Of a DNA stretch of 64,000 bases, positions 23,967-33,519 are shown in pieces. How positions within the stretch are numbered: the stretch's first letter is position 1; each line of letters opens with the position of its first letter. Source of the DNA: Syntrophaceae bacterium UBA2188 (lineage in GTDB: Bacteria; Desulfobacterota; BSN033; UBA1163); assembly GCA_002327985.1 (NCBI GenBank), contig DCVM01000184.1, positions 1 to 64,000 of the forward strand, written 5' to 3'. The notes under the pieces are model-generated. The model was given only the letters and a program-made list of their open reading frames with translations, ran no database searches and was not told where the DNA came from. The position numbers were made by a program, and so were the translations under genes.

Positions 23967-25181
23967 TTAGATAACCGCCTCATCCCTCAGTTGAATGATC
24001 TCTTCCCAATCGTAACCCTTCTCGAGGAGAATCTCCTCCGTGTGCTGGCCAAATTCAGGTGCTGGCAAACGGAGTCTTGCCGGGCTTTTATAAAACTTGA
24101 TGGGCATGCCCACTGTTTTGATCTTCCCCAAGGCTGGATGGTCAAAATCTGCAAGATAATCGTTCTCCAGGACTTGTGGGTCTGTGAGTAGATCCTCCAA
24201 GGTGTTCACCGGTGAACAAATGATATCCCCGGCATTCTTAAGAATTTTTAACCATTCTGAAGAACTCTTCGTAAAAAAAACAGAATCTAAAATAGTGATG
24301 AGCCCTTCACAATTTTTTCTTCTCGCTTCCATGTCCCTGAAACGGGAATCTTCAATGAGATGGTCTAGGCGGAGAGCCTGGCAAAATATGGACCAATACC
24401 GATCGGGTTGAAGCATCGCTAACGCAATCCATTTTTGGTCGCCGCACTGATAGATATTCCATAAGGGGTTGTACGCTTTTTTCCGACTCACCCTTGGCGG
24501 AGCATGACCGGAGGCAATCGTTCCAAACACATCCAGACCTAAAAGATGGAGACCACTACCTAAATGGGAGACTTCCATCTCCTGTCCAATTCCGGTCCTC
24601 TCACGGGCTACAAGGCTTGCAAGTATTCCAAAGGCCAACATGATCGCCCCGATTTGGTCAGCAATGCCAGCTCCATAGACCACGGGGGGGGAATCCGGCT
24701 CTCCTGCAATCGTCATCATTCCTGATCTCGCTTGGCCTAGATAGTCGAAAGCTGGATCCTTGGCATCAGGACCTTTTGAACCAAAGCCCGTCGCCGAGGC
24801 ATAGATCAATTTTGGATTGTGCTTCGACAGGATACCGTAGTCTATCCCCAGCTCTGTGGCTACACCTAACCGAAAATTCTGTATAAAGACATCTGCTCCT
24901 TCGATCAACTTAAATAGGATCTCTTTCCCTTTCGGCTTTTTGAGATCAAGGGTCAGGCTTCTTTTATTACGATTATTGTATTCAAAATACCAACTCCTCC
25001 CCTGCGGCAACTTGACAGGGATTCCACGGATCCACTTGATCCCCCTTCCGGGATCTCCCTGGGTGCGTTCCTCGATCTTGATCACCTCTGCGCCTAAGTC
25101 TCCTAAAAAGGCTCCTGCAGAAGGTCCCATTTGCCAGATCCCACATTCAACGATCTTGATCCCCTCGATCGGTCCGTCCAT
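23967..25181 (-). CDS. Family III CoA-transferase
   Basis: 404 residues. IEGIKIVECGIWQMGPSAGA, LGDLGAEVIKIEERTQGDPG, ASATGFGSKGPDA and the catalytic D175 in YGAGIADQIGAIMLA are all present. It stands alone, without an adjacent Asp-less partner, so it is probably a homodimeric enzyme, unlike the two pairs in this window. It lies 20 bp before the ferredoxin gene and 12 bp after a PaaG-like crotonase, linking the oxidoreductase operon to the upstream beta-oxidation genes. Substrates unknown. Confidence 0.9.
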   Translation of the reverse strand: MDGPIEGIKIVECGIWQMGPSAGAFLGDLGAEVIKIEERTQGDPGRGIKWIRGIPVKLPQGRSWYFEYNNRNKRSLTLDLKKPKGKEILFKLIEGADVFIQNFRLGVATELGIDYGILSKHNPKLIYASATGFGSKGPDAKDPAFDYLGQARSGMMTIAGEPDSPPVVYGAGIADQIGAIMLAFGILASLVARERTGIGQEMEVSHLGSGLHLLGLDVFGTIASGHAPPRVSRKKAYNPLWNIYQCGDQKWIALAMLQPDRYWSIFCQALRLDHLIEDSRFRDMEARRKNCEGLITILDSVFFTKSSSEWLKILKNAGDIICSPVNTLEDLLTDPQVLENDYLADFDHPALGKIKTVGMPIKFYKSPARLRLPAPEFGQHTEEILLEKGYDWEEIIQLRDEAVI

Positions 25182-25193
25182 CTTAAGTCTCCC

Positions 25194-25988
25194 TCATCTT
25201 CGAAAATGGGGTTCCCTTTTTTCGAAAAAGGCTTTCACTCCTTCTCGGTGGTCATCCGTCACAAAACAGATATTCTGCATCAATCCTTCGAACTCCGTCT
25301 GTTCCTGAAGGGATGAAACTAGTTCTCTGAACACGGCTCTTTTAATCAACCGAAGAGCAACCCTCGGTCCCTTTGCTATTCTGGATGCCATGGCCATGGC
25401 TTCCTCCATCAGTTTTTCATGAGGAACGATTTTATTCACCAACCCAACACCATAAGCCTCTCGGGCATCCAGTTTCCCCGCTGTGTAGAAAAGCTCAAGA
25501 GCTTTTCCCATTCCAATGGTTCTTGGCAGAAGATAGGTCAGCCCTACATCCGGAACGAGACCCATTCTGACGAAGGCAAGGATGAATTTAGCCTGATCCG
25601 AAGCAATTCTCAGATCACATAGCAGGGCAATAGAAATCCCTGCTCCTGCTGCAACGCCGTTGATGGCCGCGATGATGGGTTTATCGATTTTCGCGATCTC
25701 AACTCCCCAGGCGCCAAAGCGATCAATGGAAGTTATCCTCTTTTTTGGCTGATCTTCTTCTTTGATTCGCTTTGCAAATTTCTCGATATCACCTCCTGCA
25801 CAAAAGGCTTTTCCTGCACCGGTCAAAATGATCCCATCAATCTGTTCATCCCGCTCCGCCTCTTTGAGGGCTTCAATCAATTCCTCCCTCAACTTCGGAG
25901 TGAGAGGGTTGCGTTTTTCCGGCCGATTCAATGTGATGAGTACAAACCGGTCATCTCTTTTTTCGTATAGAATGGAGCTATAAGCCAT
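25194..25988 (-). CDS. Crotonase-family protein, PaaG/isomerase-like
   Basis: 264 residues. The oxyanion loop KAFCAGGDIEKF is intact. The first hydratase glutamate is replaced by Ser (AGISIALLCD), and the second region reads LAFVRMGLVPDVGLTYLLPR with an Asp after GLVP. That pattern belongs to the PaaG/PaaB group of enoyl-CoA isomerases rather than classical hydratases. It therefore probably shifts a double bond or opens a ring epoxide/oxepin-type intermediate; in an anaerobe a 2,3- or 3,4-enoyl isomerase is more likely (inference). Confidence 0.87.
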   Translation of the reverse strand: MAYSSILYEKRDDRFVLITLNRPEKRNPLTPKLREELIEALKEAERDEQIDGIILTGAGKAFCAGGDIEKFAKRIKEEDQPKKRITSIDRFGAWGVEIAKIDKPIIAAINGVAAGAGISIALLCDLRIASDQAKFILAFVRMGLVPDVGLTYLLPRTIGMGKALELFYTAGKLDAREAYGVGLVNKIVPHEKLMEEAMAMASRIAKGPRVALRLIKRAVFRELVSSLQEQTEFEGLMQNICFVTDDHREGVKAFFEKREPHFRR

Positions 25989-26012
25989 TTATTTCTTTTC
26001 TTCTCCTCGAAG

Positions 26013-27161
26013 TTATTTCCCCAGAAGGGTTCTGGCAATGATGATTTTTTCTATCTCTTTCGTCCCTTCGTAAATCTCTAAAATTTTTGAGTCCCTGAAG
26101 ATGCGCTGCACCTTATATTCATCAATATAACCATATCCCCCGTGCATTTGGAGCGCCTCATCTGCACATTTGACTGCCATCTGCCCAGAGAACCATTTGC
26201 TCATAGCAATGAGGCCGTGATCCACATGACCGTTATCAATGGACCAGGCTGCTTCATAGTAAAGATTCCTTGCCGCCCTGATATGAGTCGCCATCTCAGC
26301 GATCTTGAATTGAGTTGCCTGAAAAGATGCGAGAGGTTGGCTGAAAACAACCCTCTTTTTGGCATAAGCAACGCTCTCCTCTAAAGCTGCTCGTGCAATT
26401 CCAACCGCTGCAGCAGAAACATTGACCCGGGACATATTAAATTGATACATGACCTGTCTAAACCCTTCTCCCTCTTCTTCTCCAATTAAATTAGTAACTG
26501 GAACTCTGACCTCATTGAGGCTAATTTCTGCTGTGTCACAGGCACGGACTCCAAGCTTTCCATACAATTTGCTTGCTTCAAATCCAGATCGATCCTTTTC
26601 CACGATAAAAAGACTAAACTGATCCTGTTTTTTAGGACGTTCAGGGTTTGTCTTGCAGAGAACCATAAGATAATCGGCAATATCCCCATTCGTAATAAAC
26701 ATCTTGGAACCATTGATAATATATTCCTTCCCATCACGAACCGCTGTGGTCCTGACATTGGTGACATCCGAACCAGCATCGGGTTCCGTGATCGCAGACC
26801 CCATAATGCATTCACCTTTTGGAAGGGGAGGGAGATATTTCTTTTTCTGTTCCTCTGTCCCAAATTTCATGAGCAGGTCAGAACCAAAGGCCGTAGAGGT
26901 AATCGACAATCCAATGCCCGGATCCACCGCCCAAAACTCCTCAATGATCAAACAGGCTTCCAGTCTTCCCAACCCGGGCCCTCCGTAATTCTCACTTACG
27001 TTAACGGCCACAAAACCCAGCTTTGCCGCTTTCTTCCATATCTCAAGATCGAACGTTTCATTCCGATCAAATTCCTGGGCTCGATCAGGAAATTCTCCTA
27101 AAGCAAACTCCTTCGCCGCATTTTTAATATCGATCTGTTCTGCAGATAATTTAAAATTCAT
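26013..27161 (-). CDS. Acyl-CoA dehydrogenase (Glu in the MCAD-type position)
   Basis: 382 residues. FAD/substrate motifs are GSAITEPDAGSDVTNVRTTA and KMFITNGDIADY. The catalytic base is in LEIYEGTKEIEKIIIARTLL, the medium/short-chain type. It introduces a 2,3 double bond and passes electrons to electron-transfer flavoprotein, which is not encoded in this window. The IIEEFWAVDPGIGLSITST segment is standard. The gene lies 35 bp downstream of a thiolase gene and 24 bp upstream of a PaaG-like crotonase, so it belongs to the same unit. Confidence 0.92.
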   Translation of the reverse strand: MNFKLSAEQIDIKNAAKEFALGEFPDRAQEFDRNETFDLEIWKKAAKLGFVAVNVSENYGGPGLGRLEACLIIEEFWAVDPGIGLSITSTAFGSDLLMKFGTEEQKKKYLPPLPKGECIMGSAITEPDAGSDVTNVRTTAVRDGKEYIINGSKMFITNGDIADYLMVLCKTNPERPKKQDQFSLFIVEKDRSGFEASKLYGKLGVRACDTAEISLNEVRVPVTNLIGEEEGEGFRQVMYQFNMSRVNVSAAAVGIARAALEESVAYAKKRVVFSQPLASFQATQFKIAEMATHIRAARNLYYEAAWSIDNGHVDHGLIAMSKWFSGQMAVKCADEALQMHGGYGYIDEYKVQRIFRDSKILEIYEGTKEIEKIIIARTLLGK

Positions 27162-27196
27162 ATTTGAGATCCTTTCCCAATCTTTTGGAATCTCCC

Positions 27197-28402
27197 CTAT
27201 TGAAGGCCTACAAGGGTCACACTCGCTACAGCTCGGGTTGGAAATCCCCCTATGTTGTGTGTTAGTCCAATCTTTGGATCCTCCACCTGACGCGCCTCTG
27301 CTTTTCCCTGGAGTTGTTTATATATTTCGTATAACATTCGAATTCCGGTGGCGCCGATTGGGTGGCCGAAACATTTCAAACCCCCACTGGGTTGGCATGG
27401 AATCTTCCCGCCCAGCTCAAAAAAACCGGATTCCACGTCCTCTCTCGCCTTTCCTCTTGGGGAGATGAGCAGATCTTCATAAGTGATGAGCTCTGTAATG
27501 GAAAAACAGTCATGAACCTCCATCATGCTGATCTCTTCCCGGGGGTTCTTGATGCTGGCTTCCTCATAAGCCTTGATCGCTGCACGGTAAGTCGGTTCCA
27601 CATGAGTATAATCATATTGGCTGTACATTAAGCTCTCTCCAGAATCGGCTGCAATCTGGAGGGCTTTCACATAGATGGGATCGGGTCTAAAATTCTTAGC
27701 CAGTTCAGCTCGAACGATGATGGCGGCAGCGGCTCCATCGCTTACGCCGCAGCTGTCCAAAAGACCTAAGGGCCAGGCCACAATGGGAGCTTTGAGGACA
27801 TCTTCAACCGTTATCTCCCGTCGGAGATGAGCCTTCGGATTCAAGGAACCATTGTGGTGGCTTTTTACAGAGATGTGAGCCAAAATTCTTTTTCCTTCTC
27901 TGGGATCAAGCCGATACCGATCAAAATATCTTGTTGCCATCATGGCGAAGGCACCTGGACCTGTATGATTGGGCCAGATGATTCGATAAAGAGTTCCTAA
28001 GGTCATAACGTGTCGAGCATCTGGAAGGCCTGCATAACCGAGATCCTTGAGCTTCTCCACACCGATGGCAAGAGCAATATCGCAAGCCCCTGAGGCTACA
28101 GCATAGCAAGCCCCTCTGAAAGCCTCAGAGCCACTCGCACAAAAATTTTCCACATGAGTGACAGGAATGAAGGGAAGTTTCAAGGTTGTGGAGGAAGGAA
28201 GGGCGCTGTGCCCAATGTTAACTTCCGTATAATGATTCCCCTGCCAGGCAGCCTGGATATCTTTTGCTTCAATTCCAGCATCTTTAATAGCTTCCTTAAA
28301 GGCATCGACCATTAAATCCTCTGCACTCTTATCCCAGAGTTCCCCAAATTTTGTGCAGCCCATTCCGATAATCGCGACCTTATCTTTTATTCCCTTGGAC
28401 AT
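27197..28402 (-). CDS. Thiolase-family (SCP-x/BbsB-like) acyltransferase, second copy
   Basis: About 401 residues from ATG 28402, preceded by GAGAGGA; an ATG two codons earlier and a longer start at 28444 also exist. It opens KGIKDKVAIIGMGCTKFGEL and has nucleophile Cys in VENFCASGSEAF, EVHDCFSI and GGLKCFGHPIGATG. It is a close paralogue of 15372-16544, and each is preceded by its own HMGCS-like/OB-fold fusion gene. The pairs differ in the residues around the substrate pocket, so they probably cleave different 3-oxoacyl-CoAs. Confidence 0.9.
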   Translation of the reverse strand: MSKGIKDKVAIIGMGCTKFGELWDKSAEDLMVDAFKEAIKDAGIEAKDIQAAWQGNHYTEVNIGHSALPSSTTLKLPFIPVTHVENFCASGSEAFRGACYAVASGACDIALAIGVEKLKDLGYAGLPDARHVMTLGTLYRIIWPNHTGPGAFAMMATRYFDRYRLDPREGKRILAHISVKSHHNGSLNPKAHLRREITVEDVLKAPIVAWPLGLLDSCGVSDGAAAAIIVRAELAKNFRPDPIYVKALQIAADSGESLMYSQYDYTHVEPTYRAAIKAYEEASIKNPREEISMMEVHDCFSITELITYEDLLISPRGKAREDVESGFFELGGKIPCQPSGGLKCFGHPIGATGIRMLYEIYKQLQGKAEARQVEDPKIGLTHNIGGFPTRAVASVTLVGLQ

Positions 28403-28416
28403 TCTCATTCCTCTCT

Positions 28417-29856
28417 TTATTCTCTTACAGGCATAATTTTCCAAAAGTATCCATAGATCCCCCGTGCCTCATCCACATACTTTCTCCGGAAGGTCATTTT
28501 CATTGGCATCCCCACCTTCAAAGAACCTGACTCGCAGTCTGTGATATCGAAATTGAATCTCCCCCCCCCCTCAAAATCAATCAAGCCATACATTTGGGGA
28601 GCAGAGAGACTAAAGGCCAGGTGATCCTCTGTAAAGCTGAAGAGCTTCCCTTTTTTATTAGAGAAGCGGTAGGGTTCCATCTCATCGATTGCGCTACAGT
28701 TCGGGTTGACACAAATCCTCTGGGGGGGATATTGAGGGGTACCACATCGGTTACATTTCGAACCATACAGAGCTAAGATCGCCTTTCGTTCCCTCCAAGC
28801 CTGAACCAGTTGAGTCGGCCCCACTTCTCCGCGAAGTCCAGTTTCCACTGGAAGGATCCCGCGGAAGGCTAAGTATTTTTCGTAACTGGTGAGTTCCCTT
28901 CCTGATTTGAAATATTCTTTTATTCCGGTTTCAATGCTCTTAGTTTTGATCTCCTCGGTCACTGTAAACCACAGAGCCTCACTTCCATTCCCATAGCTGA
29001 CGGCGAGAAGATGGTCTCCTGGTTTTGCCTCTTCAAGGGCTGCAGCCAACATCATCAAAGATGTCGCTGTGCCACACTCACCAATTTTTGGATACAATGG
29101 TTCTTGAATTTGCTCAGGCTTGAATCCTAACCGTTTTCCCAATTGGGAATGTTCTCTGGGATGGATACAAGGATAAATTAATTTGCTAACGGCCTTACTT
29201 TCGAGCCCATATTTTTTGAATAATCCGAGGATGGCTTCTGGGATAAACTGATTATATCCTTCGTCTCGGATCCATCTCTCTTCCGAGGTCCGATCAAATT
29301 TATCAAACTCCGATCTCCAATGGTCCGGAAAGTCATAGGAAACAGAAAAAAAACCCTCAAGGCTAGCGACCACTTCTTCACTCCCAATGAGGAAGGCTGC
29401 TGCCCCATCTCCGAAAGCATACTCTTGAGCACTTCCTGGTTTTCCCAAGCGACAATCCGAAGCGCAAATTAAGGCATTTCTTGCTCCTTTTGACTGAACC
29501 GACTCACAGGAAGAGAGAAGGGCTCCAGTTCCTGCTTTAAGAGAATTGGTAAAATCACTTGTCCTAATAGAAGACCGGAGATCAAGGGCTGCGGCAATGA
29601 TTGATGCACTCTCTCTTTCTTTATAAGGTGAAGTGGTGGTGGCAAAGTAAAGACCATCAACCTTATTTTGGTCGAATGGTCCAAGGCATTTCATCCCTGC
29701 TGCAACGGCCATGGTGAGGCTATCTTCATCAGAATTGGCGATGGCTTTCTCACCTGGGACTCCTACTGGATTCAGCCAACCCATCGCTGTGAAAATAGTC
29801 TTACGATTCATCCGATATTGAGGGATATAGATGCCAAAAGAAATAATTCCAACCAC
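28417..29856 (-). CDS. HMG-CoA-synthase-like/zinc-ribbon OB-fold fusion, second copy
   Basis: About 479 residues from GTG 29856, which has AAGGAG nine bases upstream; the longer frame to 29958 overlaps the TRAP gene and is not homologous. It begins GIISFGIYIPQYRMNRKTI, with ANSDEDSLTMAVAAGMKCLG and the synthase-like body. The C-terminus has a zinc ribbon (CNRCGTPQYPPQRICVNPNC) with an extra residue before the last Cys compared with the copy at 16.6 kb. The OB fold follows, including FEGGGRFNF encoded through a G10 run at 28561-28570. It pairs with the thiolase 14 bp downstream. Confidence 0.87.
   Translation of the reverse strand: MVGIISFGIYIPQYRMNRKTIFTAMGWLNPVGVPGEKAIANSDEDSLTMAVAAGMKCLGPFDQNKVDGLYFATTTSPYKERESASIIAAALDLRSSIRTSDFTNSLKAGTGALLSSCESVQSKGARNALICASDCRLGKPGSAQEYAFGDGAAAFLIGSEEVVASLEGFFSVSYDFPDHWRSEFDKFDRTSEERWIRDEGYNQFIPEAILGLFKKYGLESKAVSKLIYPCIHPREHSQLGKRLGFKPEQIQEPLYPKIGECGTATSLMMLAAALEEAKPGDHLLAVSYGNGSEALWFTVTEEIKTKSIETGIKEYFKSGRELTSYEKYLAFRGILPVETGLRGEVGPTQLVQAWRERKAILALYGSKCNRCGTPQYPPQRICVNPNCSAIDEMEPYRFSNKKGKLFSFTEDHLAFSLSAPQMYGLIDFEGGGRFNFDITDCESGSLKVGMPMKMTFRRKYVDEARGIYGYFWKIMPVRE
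28561..28570. repeat. C10/G10 homopolymer inside the HMGCS/OB-fusion gene
   Basis: Ten consecutive C on the plus strand, coding GAG GGG GGG GGG AGA (EGGGR) on the minus strand. The paralogue at 16.6 kb has the shorter QGGR at this place. A tract of this length is a candidate for slippage; loss or gain of one G would truncate the OB domain. Confidence 0.85.
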
Positions 29857-29876
29857 TTCTCTTTCTCCTTGCTTCT

Positions 29877-31196
29877 CTATCGAGTCATCATTGTCCTGGG
29901 GAGCCAGAGGGCAAGCTCCGGAAAAACCATAACTAAAACGAGACAAATAGCTTGGCACAAAACATAAGGAACGACCGAACGATAAATATTCGCCATAGAT
30001 ATCTCCGGAGGAACCACCCCTTTCATATAAAAAAGGTTAAATCCGAAAGGAGGTGTAATGTAGGCCATTTCCATATTGATGGTGAACAGGATTCCGAACC
30101 AGAGTTTGTCAAAACCAAGTGATAGAACAATCGGTACAAATACAGGGGCACAGATTAAAAGGATGCCCATAGGATCAAGAAAACAACCCATGACAAACCA
30201 TATCAATTGCATCATCATCATGATAATCCAGCGATTTAAACCAAATGAAACAATGGTATCAGTCAGCCATTTTGTGACCCCCGTGATGCCATAAATATGA
30301 GAAAATGAAACAGCACCAATGATAATCCAGAAGATCATCCCGGAAATTTTTAGGGTGTCGAGGAGAGCTTTGTTGATACTTCTCCAGCTTAATCTTCTCT
30401 GTATCAGACCGCATAGGATCGCTCCGAAAGCGCCTACTCCTGCAGCTTCCGTGGGGGTACAAACACCCATGTAAATCACTCCCAAAACCAAAAGAATCAA
30501 GAGTAGCGGCATTGTAACAGCCTTCAGGCTACGGAGACCTTCTTTAAAAGAGAAGGTCCTCTTATCGGGAGGGCCAAGTTGAGGATTGATGAGACACCTG
30601 ATAGCGATATATCCGATAAATATAAGCGCCAGGATAATACCTGGAATCATCCCTCCCATAAACAGTTGTCCTACAGATTCATCACAGAGAGAGCCATAAA
30701 TGACCATGATGACGCTAGGGGGAATAAGAATACCAAGAGCCCCTCCAGCACTGATACATCCTACAGCTATGTTTTTGTTGTATCCACGCTTTAGCATGGA
30801 AGGTAAAGCGATCAAGCCCATACTTACCGTTGCCACCCCACTCAATCCTGTCATGGCTGCAAAGATGGCACAGATGGCAACCGTTCCGATAGCAAGACCA
30901 CCGGGCAACCGTCCCAACCATTTATAGGCAACGTCATACAGATCATCGGCAATACGGGTGAGGAAGAGCAGGTTTCCCATAAAGACAAAAAGAGGGACAG
31001 CAAGGAGAATGAAACTGGAAGTTTCAGAAATGGCTGTATTGACAATCATATTTAGTGCTTGAGGCCCCATTAATAATAATGTCAAGAAAACTGCAATCCC
31101 CCCTAAGGTAAAACCAATGGGCTGGCCCAAGGCTAAAAACACCAAAAGAGGAATAAACAGGAGAAGCAGTAACTGCCACATTTCAAGATTAAGCAT
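29877..31196 (-). CDS. dctM: TRAP transporter large permease (DctM)
   Basis: 439 residues, about 12-13 hydrophobic segments. Typical sequences are GQPIGFTLGGIAVFLTLLLM near the start, MTGLSGVATVSMGLIALPSM and SAGGALGILIPPSVIMVIYG. It is the ion-coupled channel of a tripartite ATP-independent carboxylate importer. The small permease is 13 bp upstream and the binding protein follows, so the DctPQM set is complete. The 3' end comes 20 bp before the GTG of the next gene. Confidence 0.94.
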   Translation of the reverse strand: MLNLEMWQLLLLLFIPLLVFLALGQPIGFTLGGIAVFLTLLLMGPQALNMIVNTAISETSSFILLAVPLFVFMGNLLFLTRIADDLYDVAYKWLGRLPGGLAIGTVAICAIFAAMTGLSGVATVSMGLIALPSMLKRGYNKNIAVGCISAGGALGILIPPSVIMVIYGSLCDESVGQLFMGGMIPGIILALIFIGYIAIRCLINPQLGPPDKRTFSFKEGLRSLKAVTMPLLLILLVLGVIYMGVCTPTEAAGVGAFGAILCGLIQRRLSWRSINKALLDTLKISGMIFWIIIGAVSFSHIYGITGVTKWLTDTIVSFGLNRWIIMMMMQLIWFVMGCFLDPMGILLICAPVFVPIVLSLGFDKLWFGILFTINMEMAYITPPFGFNLFYMKGVVPPEISMANIYRSVVPYVLCQAICLVLVMVFPELALWLPRTMMTR

Positions 31197-31209
31197 GAAC
31201 TCTCCGGAA

Positions 31210-31752
31210 CTATTGAATATTCTTTGCTATCACTTGGGAACCCAGAATCGCTATTCTTAAATTATTAAAAAACTTGATTAACCCCTGGAGGCAAAGAAGA
31301 CCAGCTCCTATTGGAATAGCAAAACGGATGGGGAAGATAGGCCAGTAGGGTTCGATGACCATACGATCTCCATGAATCAAATCCCTCCAAGCAATTTTCC
31401 ACCCATATTTAATCAGAACAAAACAGAGAGAGAAAAACAAGAAGGAAGTAAACACATCTACCCAAGCTCTTGTCCGGGGCCGAAAGCGGTTATATAGAAT
31501 ATCCACAGTGACATGACCTCCTCCTTTTAAAACATAACCTCCACTTAAAAGAGCCATGATTGGGAGAAGGTAGATCTGGTTTATCTCCAGAGCCCAAGCG
31601 GCAGAGGCTCTAAAAAAATATCGGACAATCACATCGTAGAGAACCAGACACATCATCAAAAATATAGTCCAGGATACAATCCTTCCCAACCATTCATTGC
31701 AAAAGGAAATCGCTTCTCCAATCTTTTTAAACACGAATTCAATATTCGACAT
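31210..31752 (-). CDS. dctQ: TRAP transporter small permease (DctQ)
   Basis: 180 residues with four predicted membrane helices (IVSWTIFLMMCLVLYDVIVR, YLLPIMALLSGGYVLKGGGH, then two more). The helix 1-2 region RYFFRASAAWALEI and the HVTVDIL motif after helix 2 are typical of DctQ. It sits between the binding protein and DctM genes and supplies the second membrane subunit. Confidence 0.92.
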   Translation of the reverse strand: MSNIEFVFKKIGEAISFCNEWLGRIVSWTIFLMMCLVLYDVIVRYFFRASAAWALEINQIYLLPIMALLSGGYVLKGGGHVTVDILYNRFRPRTRAWVDVFTSFLFFSLCFVLIKYGWKIAWRDLIHGDRMVIEPYWPIFPIRFAIPIGAGLLCLQGLIKFFNNLRIAILGSQVIAKNIQ

Positions 31753-31812
31753 GTCTCTCTCCTGGAGCAGCCTTTGTTGCAGTCAGAAAATCTCTTGGTA
31801 TAGTTTCCTTTG

Positions 31813-32832
31813 CTACTTTTTCTCCGCTTTTACCTTTAAAATAATGTCCATCAACTTTCGACAGGTTGGGCTCTTGGAAGCGGCCTGTTCCCAGAATGGT
31901 TTGGCACCATCAGTAAATATTCTCTCCATTCCCTTCGTAGGATAAATAATATTCACTCCTTTTGGCTTAGCTTCTTCGACGATCCCATTATTCATCTCCT
32001 CTGCAATTTTTGCTGCTCTTCCGACAAGTTCTTTGCCCACCTCCTTCATGGTCTTCTGGACATCCTTGGGCAAGGTATTAAAGGATTTCAAGTTGAAGTA
32101 TAAATCAACTTCCACATTATCATGGATATTCAGCATCGCGACATATTTGCAAACTTCCCAGAACTTATAATCCTTCAACGTATAGACCGGCCAAAAAATT
32201 CCATCCATGGTGCCTCTTTGTAGAGCGGTATAGATTTCTGCTGGGATGATATTCACAGGCGCCGCCCCAAAGGTTTTTATAAAATCAGCCTCCACACCGA
32301 GGGCTCTGATCCGCTTCCCCTTGAAATCATCCAGTTTGTTTACAGGGAAGTTTGAAATGAGAGGAAAGGCCCCCGAACCGATGACCGAGATTTGATGGAG
32401 ACTGAACTTTGCCATGGCTTCATTCAAAATATTTAGATATTCCGTCTCCGTCCAAATCTTTATATATTCCTTGGCTGTCCAAATGCATGGAGCCCATCCC
32501 ACATCGCCTTCAGGGAGTTTTCCTGCGTCGTAATGTAAAGAACAGAGAGTTCCTTCAGCCACTCCGTCAGCTACGGACTCAAAGGCTTCGGCTGATTTAA
32601 ACAGCATGTTCATAGGGAGAATTTCGAAAGTGATTTTCCCCCCTGTTCGTTTATTCACTTCATCGGCCCACCATGTCAGCTGTCGTGTTACATGGCTAGT
32701 GGGACTATAAGTGGATTGGATACGCCATTTGATCGCCTTGACGGTCTGAGAGAGTGCCTCCTTCGGTGCATAGATGACTAAGATGGTTGCCAATAAAAAT
32801 AAGATTGCTAAATAGATTGCTGTCTTTTTCAT
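31813..32832 (-). CDS. dctP: TRAP transporter solute-binding protein (DctP)
   Basis: 339 residues with a signal peptide (KK, then AIYLAILFLLATILVIYA; cleavage probably near ALS-QT, residue 29). The mature part has the DctP features ADEVNKRTGGKITFEILP, KRIRALGVEADFIKTFGAAP (the ligand Arg region) and ALQRGTMDGIFWPVYTL. It binds a carboxylate in the periplasm for the DctQM pair downstream. It is preceded by genes for a family I CoA-transferase, suggesting that the imported acid is activated by CoA transfer (inference). Confidence 0.93.
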   Translation of the reverse strand: MKKTAIYLAILFLLATILVIYAPKEALSQTVKAIKWRIQSTYSPTSHVTRQLTWWADEVNKRTGGKITFEILPMNMLFKSAEAFESVADGVAEGTLCSLHYDAGKLPEGDVGWAPCIWTAKEYIKIWTETEYLNILNEAMAKFSLHQISVIGSGAFPLISNFPVNKLDDFKGKRIRALGVEADFIKTFGAAPVNIIPAEIYTALQRGTMDGIFWPVYTLKDYKFWEVCKYVAMLNIHDNVEVDLYFNLKSFNTLPKDVQKTMKEVGKELVGRAAKIAEEMNNGIVEEAKPKGVNIIYPTKGMERIFTDGAKPFWEQAASKSPTCRKLMDIILKVKAEKK

Positions 32833-32862
32833 AGTCCATCCTCCTCTAATTGATTTATTTTC

Positions 32863-33519
32863 TTAAAGCATAAACTCTTGCAGACTCTTGCTGACGATGA
32901 GCTTAGGTTCTGTGACAGTCTGAACTTCTTCCAGGCTCAGACCAGGTACAATTTCTTTTAGAAGTAGACCTTCTTGAGTAACATCGATATAAGCCAAATC
33001 CGTAATGATGGTGCTTACCACTCCTTTCGCGGTGACCGGAAGGCTACATTCATTGACAATCTTGATCTTACCTTCACGGGTTACATGTTCCATTAAGACA
33101 ATGACCCGCTTCACGCCACTACATATATCCATAATTCCACCCGGAGTGCTCAAGACGTCTTTCTTTTCCTTATAATTGGCTAAGTCTCCCCTCTCTGAGA
33201 CCTGAAAGGCACCCACAATCGCCACATCGATATACCCTCCTCTAAGCATGACAAAGGAAGTGGAAACGTCGAAAAAGGAAACCCCTGGTTTCATCCCCAC
33301 AGGAACAGCAGAGGCATCGATCAACTCATAATCCATGAGTTCCTCATCCCAAATCGTTGGGGCATATCCCAAAGCACCGTTCTCCGATTGAAATATTATC
33401 TCTTCTTCTACAAAATCCTTGACCTGACTTGGCAAGCCGGTACCTAAATTAACATACATCCCCTCTTTCAATTCATTCGCTGCCCTTAGACACATGAGTT
33501 CTCTAGTCAGCCCCTTCAT
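32863..33519 (-). CDS. Family I CoA-transferase, B subunit
   Basis: 218 residues. The catalytic glutamate that forms the glutamyl-CoA intermediate lies in FQSENGALGYAP near residue 40. The N-terminus RAANELKEGMYVNLGTGLPS and the GGIMDICSGVKRVIVLMEH segment match 3-oxoacid and glutaconate CoA-transferase beta chains. It overlaps the A-subunit gene by 17 bp, so the two are translationally coupled. Acyl acceptor and donor are unknown. Confidence 0.93.
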   Translation of the reverse strand: MKGLTRELMCLRAANELKEGMYVNLGTGLPSQVKDFVEEEIIFQSENGALGYAPTIWDEELMDYELIDASAVPVGMKPGVSFFDVSTSFVMLRGGYIDVAIVGAFQVSERGDLANYKEKKDVLSTPGGIMDICSGVKRVIVLMEHVTREGKIKIVNECSLPVTAKGVVSTIITDLAYIDVTQEGLLLKEIVPGLSLEEVQTVTEPKLIVSKSLQEFML

